Shown here: positions 1 to 6,049 of the stretch, piece by piece | Numbering within the stretch: position 1 is the first letter of the stretch | Layout: every line of letters starts with the position of its first letter | From: an uncultured Eubacteriales bacterium | Lineage (GTDB): Bacteria > Bacillota > Clostridia > Oscillospirales > Acutalibacteraceae | Reading direction: 5' to 3' | NCBI GenBank assembly: GCA_934615635.1 | Contig: CAKTTT010000097.1 | Coordinates: 1 to 8,663, forward strand | Length of the DNA stretch: 8,663 nucleotides | Translations under genes and position numbers: made by a program | Notes under the pieces: model-generated | Told to the model about the DNA's origin: nothing | The model's input: only the letters and a program-made list of their open reading frames with translations | Database searches by the model: none

Positions 1-705
1 GCCGAAGCCGCCGGGGATGGCGGCCGCGCCGCCCTTGGCGATGGGGAACAGCGTGTCGATGACCCGCTGCCCGGTGGTGAGGGGGATATCGGGGGAAAGC
101 TTACGTTTATAGGGACGGCCCACCCGGACCGGCCAGGTCTGCATCAGCTTGACGGGGATGTCCCCTCCCCCTGCCGCTTCGATGACGCAGACCGTGTCCT
201 CCACGGTGAATTCCCCCTCACGGATAGACTTCACCCGCCCGGTAAGACCGTTGGGAACCATGATTTTGTGCCGCACCACCGGCGTCTCCTGCACCACGCC
301 CAGGGTATCGCCGCCGCGGACCTGGTCGCCCTGCGCCGCCTGAGGCCGGAAATGCCAGGTTTTCCGCCGGTCCAGGGAGGGCACATCCACCCCTCGCTGC
401 AGGTTGGCGCCGCTGACCCGCATAATCTCCGCCAGCGGCCGCTGGATCCCATCGAAGATGGAGCCGATCAGCCCCGGTCCCAGCTCCACGCTCAGGGGGA
501 TGCCGGTGGATTCCACCTTCTCCCCCGGTCCGAGGCCGGAGGTTTCCTCATATACCTGAATAGATGCCCGGTCCCCGTGCATCTCGATGATTTCCCCAAT
601 CAGCCGCTGCTCGCTGACGCGGACCACGTCGAACATATTGGCGTCCCGCATCCCCTCGGCGATAACCAGCGGTCCGGCTACCTTGGTGATGGTTCCCGTT
701 GTCAT
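1..705 (-). CDS. ntpA: V/A-type ATPase catalytic subunit A, partial (N-terminal 235 residues)
   Basis: Catalytic ATP-binding subunit of the V1/A1 head. It hydrolyses or makes ATP at the A/B interface and drives rotation of the central stalk. Seen: an N-terminal beta-barrel (residues 1 to about 75) with GPLVIAEGMRDANM and GEIIEMHGDRASIQVYEETSGLGPGE split around E52; IGSIFDGIQRPL (80-91); and the A-specific extra 'bulge' domain (about 110-190) that separates A from the B subunit, followed by KLMQTWPVRVGRPY (186-199). The translation ends at IPGGFG (230-235), the opening of the Walker A loop, so the rest of the P-loop and the C-terminal domain lie off the window. The start is placed at ATG 705, giving MTTGTITK as in the family. 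An in-frame ATG at 717 abuts the ribosome-binding site with no spacer and is less likely. A 104-nt gap separates it from ntpG. Identification is firm. Confidence 0.97.
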   Translation of the reverse strand, partial: MTTGTITKVAGPLVIAEGMRDANMFDVVRVSEQRLIGEIIEMHGDRASIQVYEETSGLGPGEKVESTGIPLSVELGPGLIGSIFDGIQRPLAEIMRVSGANLQRGVDVPSLDRRKTWHFRPQAAQGDQVRGGDTLGVVQETPVVRHKIMVPNGLTGRVKSIREGEFTVEDTVCVIEAAGGGDIPVKLMQTWPVRVGRPYKRKLSPDIPLTTGQRVIDTLFPIAKGGAAAIPGGFG

Positions 706-717
706 TCCGATGACCAT

Positions 718-726
718 TCCTTTCTT
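718..726 (-). promoter_or_regulatory. Ribosome-binding site of ntpA
   Basis: Minus-strand AAGAAAGGA ends directly before the in-frame ATG at 717 and 12 nt before the ATG at 705. A zero spacer rules against 717, and the family N-terminus (MTTGTI...) supports 705. The 12-nt spacer is a little long, so a start-site mapping would be decisive. Confidence 0.55.
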
Positions 727-748
727 GAAGAAGCTGGGGATCCGCTAA

Positions 749-789
749 CGGGAGGATTTCCCGCCTTTTCCCCGCCGTCTCTCCTCCCG
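749..789 (-). repeat. Inverted repeat in the ntpG-ntpA intercistronic gap
   Basis: CGGGAGGA at 749-756 is exactly complementary to TCCTCCCG at 782-789, with a 25-nt loop. A shorter alternative stem, CGGGA/TCCCG, lies at 749-763. There is no T-run after it on the minus strand, so it does not look like an intrinsic terminator. It sits in the only long gap of the operon, upstream of the ntpA ribosome-binding site, and could affect mRNA stability or relative expression. That role is inference. Confidence 0.4.
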
Positions 790-809
790 CGTCCCGTTCC
801 CGGATGAAA

Positions 810-1124
810 TCAGCCGAAAATGATATCCGAGCCCACCGCCCGCTCCACCGACTCGCTCAAGCGGCGCACGCCGATGCCGGTGTCGCCGGTCAGCCCCGGG
901 ATGGGGATGACGGCAGGCAGAGGCTGTTCGTCCAGCTTCCTGATCTCCTTGTCCAGCAGGGAAAAAATCGCTTCGGTGATATAAATCACCCCGTATTCTC
1001 CCCCAGTAAGGCTGCGGAACCGGCGAACGGCCTCCTGTGGATCGTCGCAGGGGTAAATATCCAATCCCACGGCCGCGAACCCCTTGATGCTTTCGGTGTC
1101 GCCCATGACGGCCATTCTAACCAT
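810..1124 (-). CDS. ntpG: V/A-type ATPase subunit F (NtpG in E. hirae naming)
   Basis: Small central-stalk subunit of the V1 head that binds subunit D and rotates with it, with a regulatory role in ATPase activity. The protein is 104 residues, normal for the family. It has the Rossmann-like CheY-type pattern: MVRMAVMGDTESIKGFAAVG at the N-terminus (strand, GD turn, helix), a middle strand GVIYITEAIF followed by the helix SLLDKEIRKLDE, and a strand with a proline-rich turn, AVIPIPGL. It ends GSDIIFG. The start ATG at 1124 overlaps the end of ntpC by 8 nt, so translation is probably coupled. A second ATG at 1115 would remove the conserved first strand residues and is not preferred. A purine-rich GAGAGAG precedes the start. 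Identification is firm from sequence pattern and gene order. Confidence 0.95.
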   Translation of the reverse strand: MVRMAVMGDTESIKGFAAVGLDIYPCDDPQEAVRRFRSLTGGEYGVIYITEAIFSLLDKEIRKLDEQPLPAVIPIPGLTGDTGIGVRRLSESVERAVGSDIIFG

Positions 1125-2097
1125 ACAGCTCTCTCAGCCTTTCCCTGACGGCCTCCTCCGGCTGCCCGGCCCGCAGGCCGGAGGCCAGAATATGCACCGC
1201 CTTGATTTCCGTTTCCTTTCCCAGCAGATAGCCGATGAGCGCCTCCGGCCCCATGGTGACCCGGCGGCCCTGCCGCGCAATCCCCATCAGCCGGTCATCC
1301 ACCCACTTTTCAAAGGCCGAGGGGGATTCCCGATAGGCCGCCATAGCTTCCCGGGAGCCGTAGAGATCCTTCTGCTCCAGATAGCCGGTCAGCTCGCTTT
1401 CTCCCGCCAGCGCCGCCTTCTTCAGCTCAGCCAGATCCATTCCCGCCGCCGGGCAGAGAGCCAGCTCCATAAATGCCGGTCCCCGCCGGGTTATGGCGGC
1501 CCGCAGCGCCGTCTTGACATCGCTGTAGAACACCGTGGTGCGGATCAGCTCCACAAGCATGGGTACCCGAGTCCGCTCCGCCGCATCCAACATGGCGGCC
1601 ATGGCGGCGGCGTCCAGCACCGCGTCGCTGCGCTGGGTGTCCGCCGTCTCGGCCAGCAATTGATAGGATCGCTCCACCGCCCCGCGCATATGCGCGGGCA
1701 GCGGCGCGTATTTTTTCTCCTTCACCGCCGCCTCCAGCAGCGCCGGCTCCACCGTACAAGGCCGCAGCAGCAGCCCCGCATACGGCCGGTTCCGCAGCAC
1801 GCCCTTGAGGATCGCCTTGGCGTTGTGATAATCGTTCCGGTAGAGAAACGCGTCGTAGAGGGAAAAATCCGGCGTTACTCCCCGCAGATAATCCCAGAGC
1901 TTGGCGGTTTCCTGGGTCAACAGCGCGTCGGTATCTCCGCCGTCGATGCCGAAGCCCTTATCCTGCAAAGCCGCCGCCAGCCGGGCGGGATCCCGCACCG
2001 CCAGCAACTGCTCCATATCCTGCCGGGTGAGCAGGGCGGTTTCATGAGCCCGTACATTGCCCACAGCGTAAGCATAGGACGTGTTCGCCACAGGCAT
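1117..2097 (-). CDS. ntpC: V/A-type ATPase subunit C (d-type)
   Basis: Socket subunit that connects the central rotor stalk to the membrane proteolipid ring; it corresponds to eukaryotic subunit d. The protein is 326 residues from the chosen start, close to the usual 330 to 350, and mostly alpha-helical. Family features visible are YAYAVGNVRAHE near the N-terminus (residues 8-19), an FLYRNDYHNAK stretch near residue 90 and LGKETEIKAVHILASG near the C-terminus, ending RERLRELYG. The open frame extends to 2136, but that start would overlap ntpE and add an unconserved Ala/Glu-rich 13 residues. ATG 2097 has a strong AAGGAAG site and gives MPVANTSYAYAVG, fitting the family. It lies 28 nt after ntpE, and its stop overlaps ntpG. 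Confidence 0.94.
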   Translation of the reverse strand: MPVANTSYAYAVGNVRAHETALLTRQDMEQLLAVRDPARLAAALQDKGFGIDGGDTDALLTQETAKLWDYLRGVTPDFSLYDAFLYRNDYHNAKAILKGVLRNRPYAGLLLRPCTVEPALLEAAVKEKKYAPLPAHMRGAVERSYQLLAETADTQRSDAVLDAAAMAAMLDAAERTRVPMLVELIRTTVFYSDVKTALRAAITRRGPAFMELALCPAAGMDLAELKKAALAGESELTGYLEQKDLYGSREAMAAYRESPSAFEKWVDDRLMGIARQGRRVTMGPEALIGYLLGKETEIKAVHILASGLRAGQPEEAVRERLRELYG

Positions 2098-2108
2098 CCC
2101 CTTCCTTT
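2098..2108 (-). promoter_or_regulatory. Ribosome-binding site of ntpC
   Basis: Minus-strand AAAGGAAGGGG immediately precedes ATG 2097; the AGGA core has a 5-nt spacer. This decides the start in favour of 2097 over the more upstream in-frame ATG at 2136. Confidence 0.75.
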
Positions 2109-2125
2109 CTGCCGCAGCGGCTCCT

Positions 2126-2749
2126 TCAGGCGCCAAAAAGGATCCGGTTCACCCGGTCCTCCAGCTCCTCCCGCCGGGCGTCCAGCAGGGCGGAAAAACT
2201 GCAGTTCATCTCGATATCGTCGTATTTCAGCAGGAAGCCGCCGTCGATGGGCGCCGCCTCCGGAGAGACGGTCAGCTTCTTCCCCGTTTCCAGCGAGCGG
2301 TTCAGCCTAGCCTCGAAATCCGCCGGCAACCGCTTCAAATCCCCAGCACCAAACAGCAGGAGCCCCTCGCCCGCCTGGGCGCTGCGCGCCGCCAAAGGCA
2401 GCAACGCTTCAAAATATGCCGCGTCCGGCAGCCCTTGCAGATAGCCGACCGTTTTTTTCAGCGTTTCGTCTAGTATGCGCCGCCTCTCCCGCAGCAGCCG
2501 GTTGCGCGTCTCCAACTCTGCCGCCGAAGCAGCCGCGTGGAGCGCCGCATCCGCCTTCGCGGCATAGGCCTCCGCGGTTTTCCGGCGGATCTGCTCCGCC
2601 TGTGCCGCCGCATCCGCCAGAATCTTCTCCGTCTTTTCATCCGCCGCCGCCAGCAGCCTGTCCCCGGCCTGACCGGCATTCTCCAGAATGCGGGCCAGAA
2701 TCTCCTCCGCGCCGGACCGGCCGCCTGCCGCCGTGATTGCCTCCGTCAT
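2126..2749 (-). CDS. ntpE: V/A-type ATPase subunit E, peripheral stalk
   Basis: Peripheral-stalk subunit that pairs with the G/H-type subunit (ntpF here) as a long coiled coil and holds the A3B3 head against the membrane subunit I. The protein is 207 residues, typical for bacterial E. Residues about 15-100 form an Ala/Glu/Lys/Arg-rich heptad-like helix (for example KTEKILADAAAQAEQIRRK). It is followed by a globular C-terminal domain with a short hydrophobic strand, GLLLFGAG, and the conserved PIDGGFLLKYDDIEMNCSF (residues 168-186), then a terminal helix LDARREELEDRVNRILFG. The start at ATG 2749 follows a modest AAAGGCGGG site. It lies 46 nt after ntpK and 28 nt before ntpC. Identification is firm from the GGF...I.N.SF signature and gene order. 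Confidence 0.95.
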   Translation of the reverse strand: MTEAITAAGGRSGAEEILARILENAGQAGDRLLAAADEKTEKILADAAAQAEQIRRKTAEAYAAKADAALHAAASAAELETRNRLLRERRRILDETLKKTVGYLQGLPDAAYFEALLPLAARSAQAGEGLLLFGAGDLKRLPADFEARLNRSLETGKKLTVSPEAAPIDGGFLLKYDDIEMNCSFSALLDARREELEDRVNRILFGA

Positions 2750-2795
2750 CCGCTGTTTCCCGCCTTTCCGGTGATCTGCGCTTTACACGGCCGAC

Positions 2796-3311
2796 TCAAA
2801 TGGCGAGGCCGCCGATGTTGATGGTGGCCAGCAGCGACACCAGGAAAGCCAGCAGCGCATAAATCTCCACCAGGGTGGTGGAAACCATGGCCTTGGCGAA
2901 TTCCCCCGGTTTTTTCGCCACCAGGGAGATACCGGACACCGCCGCTTTTCCCTGGGCTATACCGGACATCCATCCGCCGATGCCGATGGGCAGCGCGGCG
3001 GCCAAATACAGCAGTCCCTTGAACAGGGTGATATCCGCCGTGCCGCCCAGGATACCGATGTTCAGCAGCATGAACAGGGTCACCACGAAGCCGTACAAGC
3101 CTTGCGTGCCGGGCAGCAGCACCAGCACCAGCATTTTACCGAATTTGGAGGGATCCTCCGACAGCACGCCCATGGAGGCTTCCGCCGCCATCCCCACGCC
3201 CTTGATGGAGCCGATGCCCGCAAGGGCCGTGGCCAGAGCCGCGCCCAGCAGCGCGAAAACAATACCCCAATACGTCGGTTCCTTCATCGCATCCATAGCC
3301 ATGGTGATCAT
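2796..3311 (-). CDS. ntpK: V-type ATPase proteolipid subunit K, 16-kDa two-hairpin type, probable Na+-binding
   Basis: Membrane rotor-ring subunit that carries the transported ion. The 171 residues contain four hydrophobic segments (about 17-35, 61-88, 100-122 and 146-168), so this is the fused two-hairpin form found in E. hirae NtpK and eukaryotic c subunits. Duplicated signatures are visible: AGIGSIKGVGMAAEA in hairpin 1 and SGIAQGKAAVSGI in hairpin 2. The ion-site residues known from E. hirae NtpK (L61, T64, Q65, Q110, E139) have counterparts L66, T69, Q70, Q120 and E149. They sit within LLPGTQGLYGF, SGIAQGK and LVEIYALL, with identical Q-to-E spacing of 29. The start ATG 3311 overlaps the ntpI stop as ATGA and has GGGAGGA 9 nt upstream. 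Na+ coupling is inferred from the residues. Confidence 0.96.
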   Translation of the reverse strand: MITMAMDAMKEPTYWGIVFALLGAALATALAGIGSIKGVGMAAEASMGVLSEDPSKFGKMLVLVLLPGTQGLYGFVVTLFMLLNIGILGGTADITLFKGLLYLAAALPIGIGGWMSGIAQGKAAVSGISLVAKKPGEFAKAMVSTTLVEIYALLAFLVSLLATINIGGLAI

Positions 3312-5299
3312 ACCTGTTTTTCCTCCCTGATTCTGATGTATTTACTGCGAAAGGCGAACGGGCGGAACATCCTGCCGCCGCCTTCATAAAACTTGGAGAA
3401 CAGCTCCACATACTGGAGACGGATGGTGTGGACATAAGCGCCCAGAGCGTTGATGCCCAGGTTGACGGCGTGGCCCAGCAAAAAGATCAGAATCAGCATG
3501 ATCGCCCCCATCACGCTTTTGCCGAACATCGCCCCCAGCAGGTTGAAAACGGAGGCCAGCACCCCGGTGGTGAGGCCCAGGGCCATCAGCCGGGTATAGG
3601 ACATCAGATCGCTGACGTAGCCGGTGACGTCGTATAGGCTGGCCAGGCCGGACAGCACCTTCATCGGCCCCTTCTTTTTCCGCCCCTGGGTGAGGACCAG
3701 CCCCAGCAGGGAGGCAGCGAACACCGCGCCGCCCACGGCGGTGAGGGCGGGAACCGCCGTCATCCCCACCGCCAGGATGGAAGCGCCCAGGAGGGCGGTC
3801 ATCCAGAAGCCGGTGTCGAACACAGCCCCCCACCGGTCCCCCGACCGCCACTGCATATAAAAGCGGCAGCCCAGACCCGCCAGAATCTGGAGCATCCCTA
3901 ATGCCAGAGAGAGCACCAGCAGCAGAATGGAATCCTCGATGGGGTCAATGAGCGCGGGCATGGCGAAGGTTTCCGGCGCTCCGAAGAAGGTTTTCGCCAC
4001 CGTGGGGATGATATCCCCGAAAAAGCTGCCGAAGATCAGGCCCCAGATAATGGTGGAAATCCCGCAGTAGAGAAACAACTGGAGATTCCGGCGCATGGCG
4101 GGCTCGGGATTGCATTTTTTGATGAGATACCCGCAGCCCAGCACCAGCAGCAGGCCGTAGCCCGCGTCGGACAGCATCATACCGAAGAAAAGATAGAAGA
4201 AAAAGCTCAGTACCGGCGTGGGATCGATATCGCTGGCCAAAGGCATGGCATACATCTCGGTCACCGATTCCGCCGGACGCACCAAGGCGTTGTTCCGCAG
4301 CTTCACCGGCGCGGTTTCCGGATCCGCATCGGCGGATTCCACCACGGCGGTAAAGCGCCCCTCCACCCCCGCGGTCAGCAGCGGCAGATCCACCTCGGGA
4401 ATATACCCGCTAATCATAAAGGTGTTGCGGGAGTGATCCAATGTGCCGATCACCCGGTATTTCTCCGCCCGCACCGTGTAATAATCCACCATGGTTTCCA
4501 TATCCCGCCGCCGGTCGGCCATGGCCCGCATATCCTCCAGCAGCCGGGCGGATTCCTCCTCCAGCCGCTTGATGTGCTCCATAAGGATCCGCCGATCCTC
4601 CCGCGGCAGCCGGGCGGCGGTGGTTTCGCCCCCCAACGCGGGCGGGCGGGAAAAGCCCAGCGCCCGCAGGGCCTGCTCCATCCGCTCCGCCTGCTCCCGC
4701 GGGCACACGGCGAACAGACAGGTCTGCTCCCGGGCCTCCCCCAGAATTTCCAGTTCGAACAGCAGCTCCGGCGTTTCCGCCAACCGGGCGGCCAGCTCCG
4801 CCTGGGTATAAGCGGCGGGCAGAGAGCCGATAAACGCCGCGGCGGTTTTGGTGCCGGTGAAGCCGAAGGGAACGTCCAGCTCCCGCCAGGGTTCTAGCTG
4901 ATCCAGCGCGTTTTTGATCCGCGCCCTTTCCGCCGCACATTCCGCCCGCCGCTTCTGCATATTCAGCAGCCGGCGGCAGTCCTGCATGATCTCCACGCTG
5001 CGGCCGGCGTAGCCCTCGAACTCCTCCAGCGGCATTTCCCGGCGGCCGGTGAAAGCGGACAACAATCCCTTTTTATCAGGAGCCACCTCGTCCAGCGCGG
5101 CCAGGGCCTGCTTCGCCGCCGTCGCGCTGCGCTCGAAGCCCGCCGCTTCCTCCTCCTTCACCAGACGGACGAAGCCCTCCTCCGGATCCTCCCCCGCTTC
5201 AATCTCCAGCATCCCCGCCCGCTGCAGCCATTCCAGCAGCGGCTTGCGCTGGGATCGCAGGGCGTAGATGCGCACCCATTTCATCTTTAGTTTCGCCAA
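3308..5299 (-). CDS. ntpI: V/A-type ATPase membrane subunit I (a-type stator)
   Basis: Static membrane subunit that forms the ion half-channels beside the K ring and anchors the peripheral stalks. The 663 residues fit the family. Residues 1-345 are soluble and largely helical with coiled-coil stretches (about 45-135 and 230-285). From about 355 the protein is membrane-embedded with seven or eight hydrophobic segments. Signatures: DIDPTPVLSFFFYLFFGMM (358-375) and LSDAGYGLLL (376-385); SYTRLMALGL (567-576) with R570, the conserved arginine that faces the ring glutamate; LGHAVNLGINALGAYVHTIR (608-627); and VELFSKFYEGGGRMFRPF near the C-terminus. The start is TTG at 5299, giving MAKLKMKW like the family MA-x-VKMKK start; ATG 5284 (MKWVRIY) is the alternative but lacks a good ribosome-binding site. 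It lies 32 nt after ntpF and overlaps ntpK by 4 nt. Confidence 0.96.
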   Translation of the reverse strand: MAKLKMKWVRIYALRSQRKPLLEWLQRAGMLEIEAGEDPEEGFVRLVKEEEAAGFERSATAAKQALAALDEVAPDKKGLLSAFTGRREMPLEEFEGYAGRSVEIMQDCRRLLNMQKRRAECAAERARIKNALDQLEPWRELDVPFGFTGTKTAAAFIGSLPAAYTQAELAARLAETPELLFELEILGEAREQTCLFAVCPREQAERMEQALRALGFSRPPALGGETTAARLPREDRRILMEHIKRLEEESARLLEDMRAMADRRRDMETMVDYYTVRAEKYRVIGTLDHSRNTFMISGYIPEVDLPLLTAGVEGRFTAVVESADADPETAPVKLRNNALVRPAESVTEMYAMPLASDIDPTPVLSFFFYLFFGMMLSDAGYGLLLVLGCGYLIKKCNPEPAMRRNLQLFLYCGISTIIWGLIFGSFFGDIIPTVAKTFFGAPETFAMPALIDPIEDSILLLVLSLALGMLQILAGLGCRFYMQWRSGDRWGAVFDTGFWMTALLGASILAVGMTAVPALTAVGGAVFAASLLGLVLTQGRKKKGPMKVLSGLASLYDVTGYVSDLMSYTRLMALGLTTGVLASVFNLLGAMFGKSVMGAIMLILIFLLGHAVNLGINALGAYVHTIRLQYVELFSKFYEGGGRMFRPFAFRSKYIRIREEKQV

Positions 5300-5304
5300 A
5301 CAAG

Positions 5305-5310
5305 CTCACC
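5305..5310 (-). promoter_or_regulatory. Ribosome-binding site supporting a TTG start for ntpI
   Basis: Minus-strand GGTGAG lies 5 nt before TTG 5299. The downstream ATG at 5284 is preceded only by an A-rich stretch without a clear site. Together with the conserved MA..KMK N-terminus this favours TTG initiation. Confidence 0.55.
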
Positions 5311-5331
5311 ACTTTTCTCCGCTGTCGCGTC

Positions 5332-5643
5332 TCAGCTCAGCAGCAGTCCCGCCGCCTGCTCCACCGCGTTCGTCATCCGCTCCTCCGCCTGGGAGCGCAG
5401 CCGACAGGCCTGGTCCTCCGCCTCCCGGCGGGCGGCCTCTTTCACAGCCTCTCCCTCCTGGACGGCCCGGGCCAGCCTGCTTCGACCCTCCTGCTCCGCC
5501 TCGTCCGCCGCCCGGTGGATCAGCTCCGCCGCCCGAATGCCGGCTTCCCGGACCCGCGTCTGCGCCTCCTCCGCCGCCCGCTTCTCCAGCTCGTCCCCCT
5601 GCCGCTCCGCCTCGCGGATCCGGTCGATCAGTTGTTGCGCCAT
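5332..5643 (-). CDS. ntpF: V/A-type ATPase peripheral-stalk subunit G/H-type (NtpF)
   Basis: First gene of the operon. It encodes a 103-residue, highly charged helical protein with no membrane segment. Almost the whole length is an Ala/Glu/Arg/Gln-rich coiled coil (for example EAERQGDELEKRAAEEAQ and AARREAEDQACRLRSQAEER), ending in a short hydrophobic AAGLLLS. This matches the short G/H-type partner of subunit E in the peripheral stalk, and its place upstream of ntpI is that of E. hirae ntpF. Coiled coils are low-information, so the assignment leans on gene order. The start ATG 5643 follows AAGGAAGGA with a 7-nt spacer; the open frame could extend to a TTG at 5691, but that lacks a comparable site and adds an unconserved charged tail. 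Confidence 0.87.
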   Translation of the reverse strand: MAQQLIDRIREAERQGDELEKRAAEEAQTRVREAGIRAAELIHRAADEAEQEGRSRLARAVQEGEAVKEAARREAEDQACRLRSQAEERMTNAVEQAAGLLLS

Positions 5644-5650
5644 GGCTGGG

Positions 5651-5659
5651 TCCTTCCTT
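5651..5659 (-). promoter_or_regulatory. Ribosome-binding site of ntpF
   Basis: Minus-strand AAGGAAGGA with a 7-nt spacer to ATG 5643. It sets the start of the first operon gene rather than the upstream in-frame TTG at 5691. Confidence 0.75.
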
Positions 5660-5717
5660 TCTCCGCTCTCCGGGTTATCGGTCTGTTCCAATCTGCTTAA
5701 AATAAATCATTTCTATT

Positions 5718-5746
5718 ATCTTAACGAAAAAGTAATCCCTTGTCCA
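5718..5746 (-). promoter_or_regulatory. Probable sigma-A-type promoter of the V-ATPase operon
   Basis: On the minus strand a -35 TGGACA (5741-5746, 5 of 6 to TTGACA) is separated by exactly 17 nt from TAAGAT (5718-5723, 4 of 6 to TATAAT). An overlapping GATAAT (5715-5720) is a better -10 match but gives a 20-nt spacer. The predicted transcript starts near 5711, leaving a leader of roughly 65 nt before ntpF. No operator-like repeat directly overlaps it. Confidence 0.65.
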
Positions 5747-5965
5747 GCTTTTTCCAAAAAAACCTTTGTACAATTCACCGCTTTTGTCAAAAACGCTTCA
5801 CCGCCGGAAAGGAACGCGGCGGCCTTTCCCGCTCCTTCCCGGTATTCCTCCCCCTATCTTTTGCCGACGCCGCGATAAAAATGCAGCGAGCCGGGCAAAA
5901 TCTCCTCAAAAAGGAAACACGATGAAAAAAAGCTCTCCTAACAAGGGAATTTTTGCAAATATTTT
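5747..5965. other. Intergenic stretch between the divergent promoters, no gene assigned
   Basis: About 220 bases between the two promoters with mixed composition: pyrimidine-rich CT tracts (5820-5870) and an A-rich stretch (5895-5960). It contains a 7-bp inverted repeat, GGAAAGG 5806-5812 with CCTTTCC 5823-5829, and a 15-codon open frame at 5922-5969. The short plus-strand frames crossing it have no family resemblance, and only the 15-codon one has a good ribosome-binding site. No riboswitch, tRNA or terminator could be recognised. Confidence 0.5.
5806..5829. repeat. Short inverted repeat in the divergent intergenic region
   Basis: GGAAAGG at 5806-5812 and CCTTTCC at 5823-5829 form a perfect 7-bp stem with a 10-nt GC-rich loop. 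There is no adjoining T-run in either direction, so it is not a convincing terminator. It lies about 60 nt upstream of the ATPase -35 and 137 nt upstream of the plus-strand -35, so an operator is possible but unproven. Confidence 0.3.
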
Positions 5966-5995
5966 GTGACAGAAGAAGGATGGGTATGCTATACT
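5966..5995 (+). promoter_or_regulatory. Probable extended -10 promoter of the CotH-domain gene
   Basis: TATACT at 5990-5995 (5 of 6 to TATAAT) is preceded by TGC, giving the TGn extended -10 motif. GTGACA at 5966-5971 (5 of 6 to TTGACA) lies 18 nt upstream of it. The predicted start is near 6002, leaving a leader of about 48 nt that holds a small hairpin and the ribosome-binding site. Confidence 0.65.
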
Positions 5996-6010
5996 ATTCG
6001 ATGCGATCTA

Positions 6011-6024
6011 CGGCCCAAAGGCCG
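6011..6024 (+). other. Small hairpin in the leader of the CotH-domain gene
   Basis: CGGCC (6011-6015), loop CAAA, GGCCG (6020-6024): a 5-bp GC stem near the predicted 5' end of the mRNA, ending 9 nt before the ribosome-binding site. It may stabilise the transcript 5' end. There is no T-run, so it is not a terminator. Confidence 0.35.
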
Positions 6025-6033
6025 AATACCGTT

Positions 6034-6041
6034 GGAAAGGG
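6034..6041 (+). promoter_or_regulatory. Ribosome-binding site of the CotH-domain gene
   Basis: GGAAAGGG with an 8-nt spacer to ATG 6050. It supports this start, which gives a basic N-terminal stretch followed by a hydrophobic segment. Confidence 0.7.
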
Positions 6042-6049
6042 AATAGCGT

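Noticed and set aside
749..763. CGGGA/TCCCG stem as a possible terminator before ntpA
   Set aside because: The stem is only 5 bp and no T-run follows on the transcribed strand; read-through into ntpA is required by operon logic.
268..807. 179-codon plus-strand frame opposite ntpA
   Set aside because: It is antisense to a strongly conserved ATPase subunit A sequence and shows no family features.
1084..2310. 408-codon plus-strand open frame opposite ntpC and ntpE
   Set aside because: Its product is Arg/Gln/Pro/His-rich with no domain pattern, and it is antisense to two genes with clear family signatures. Long antisense frames are expected opposite GC-rich codons.
5268..5705. Pro/Ser-rich plus-strand frame opposite ntpF
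   Set aside because: It is the complement of the Ala/Glu/Arg coiled coil of ntpF; the proline-rich composition is a direct by-product.
5766..5969. 67-codon frame crossing the divergent intergenic region
   Set aside because: There is no ribosome-binding site at its ATG, no family resemblance and a frame shared with neighbouring random starts. Only its last 15 codons have a plausible start, reported separately.
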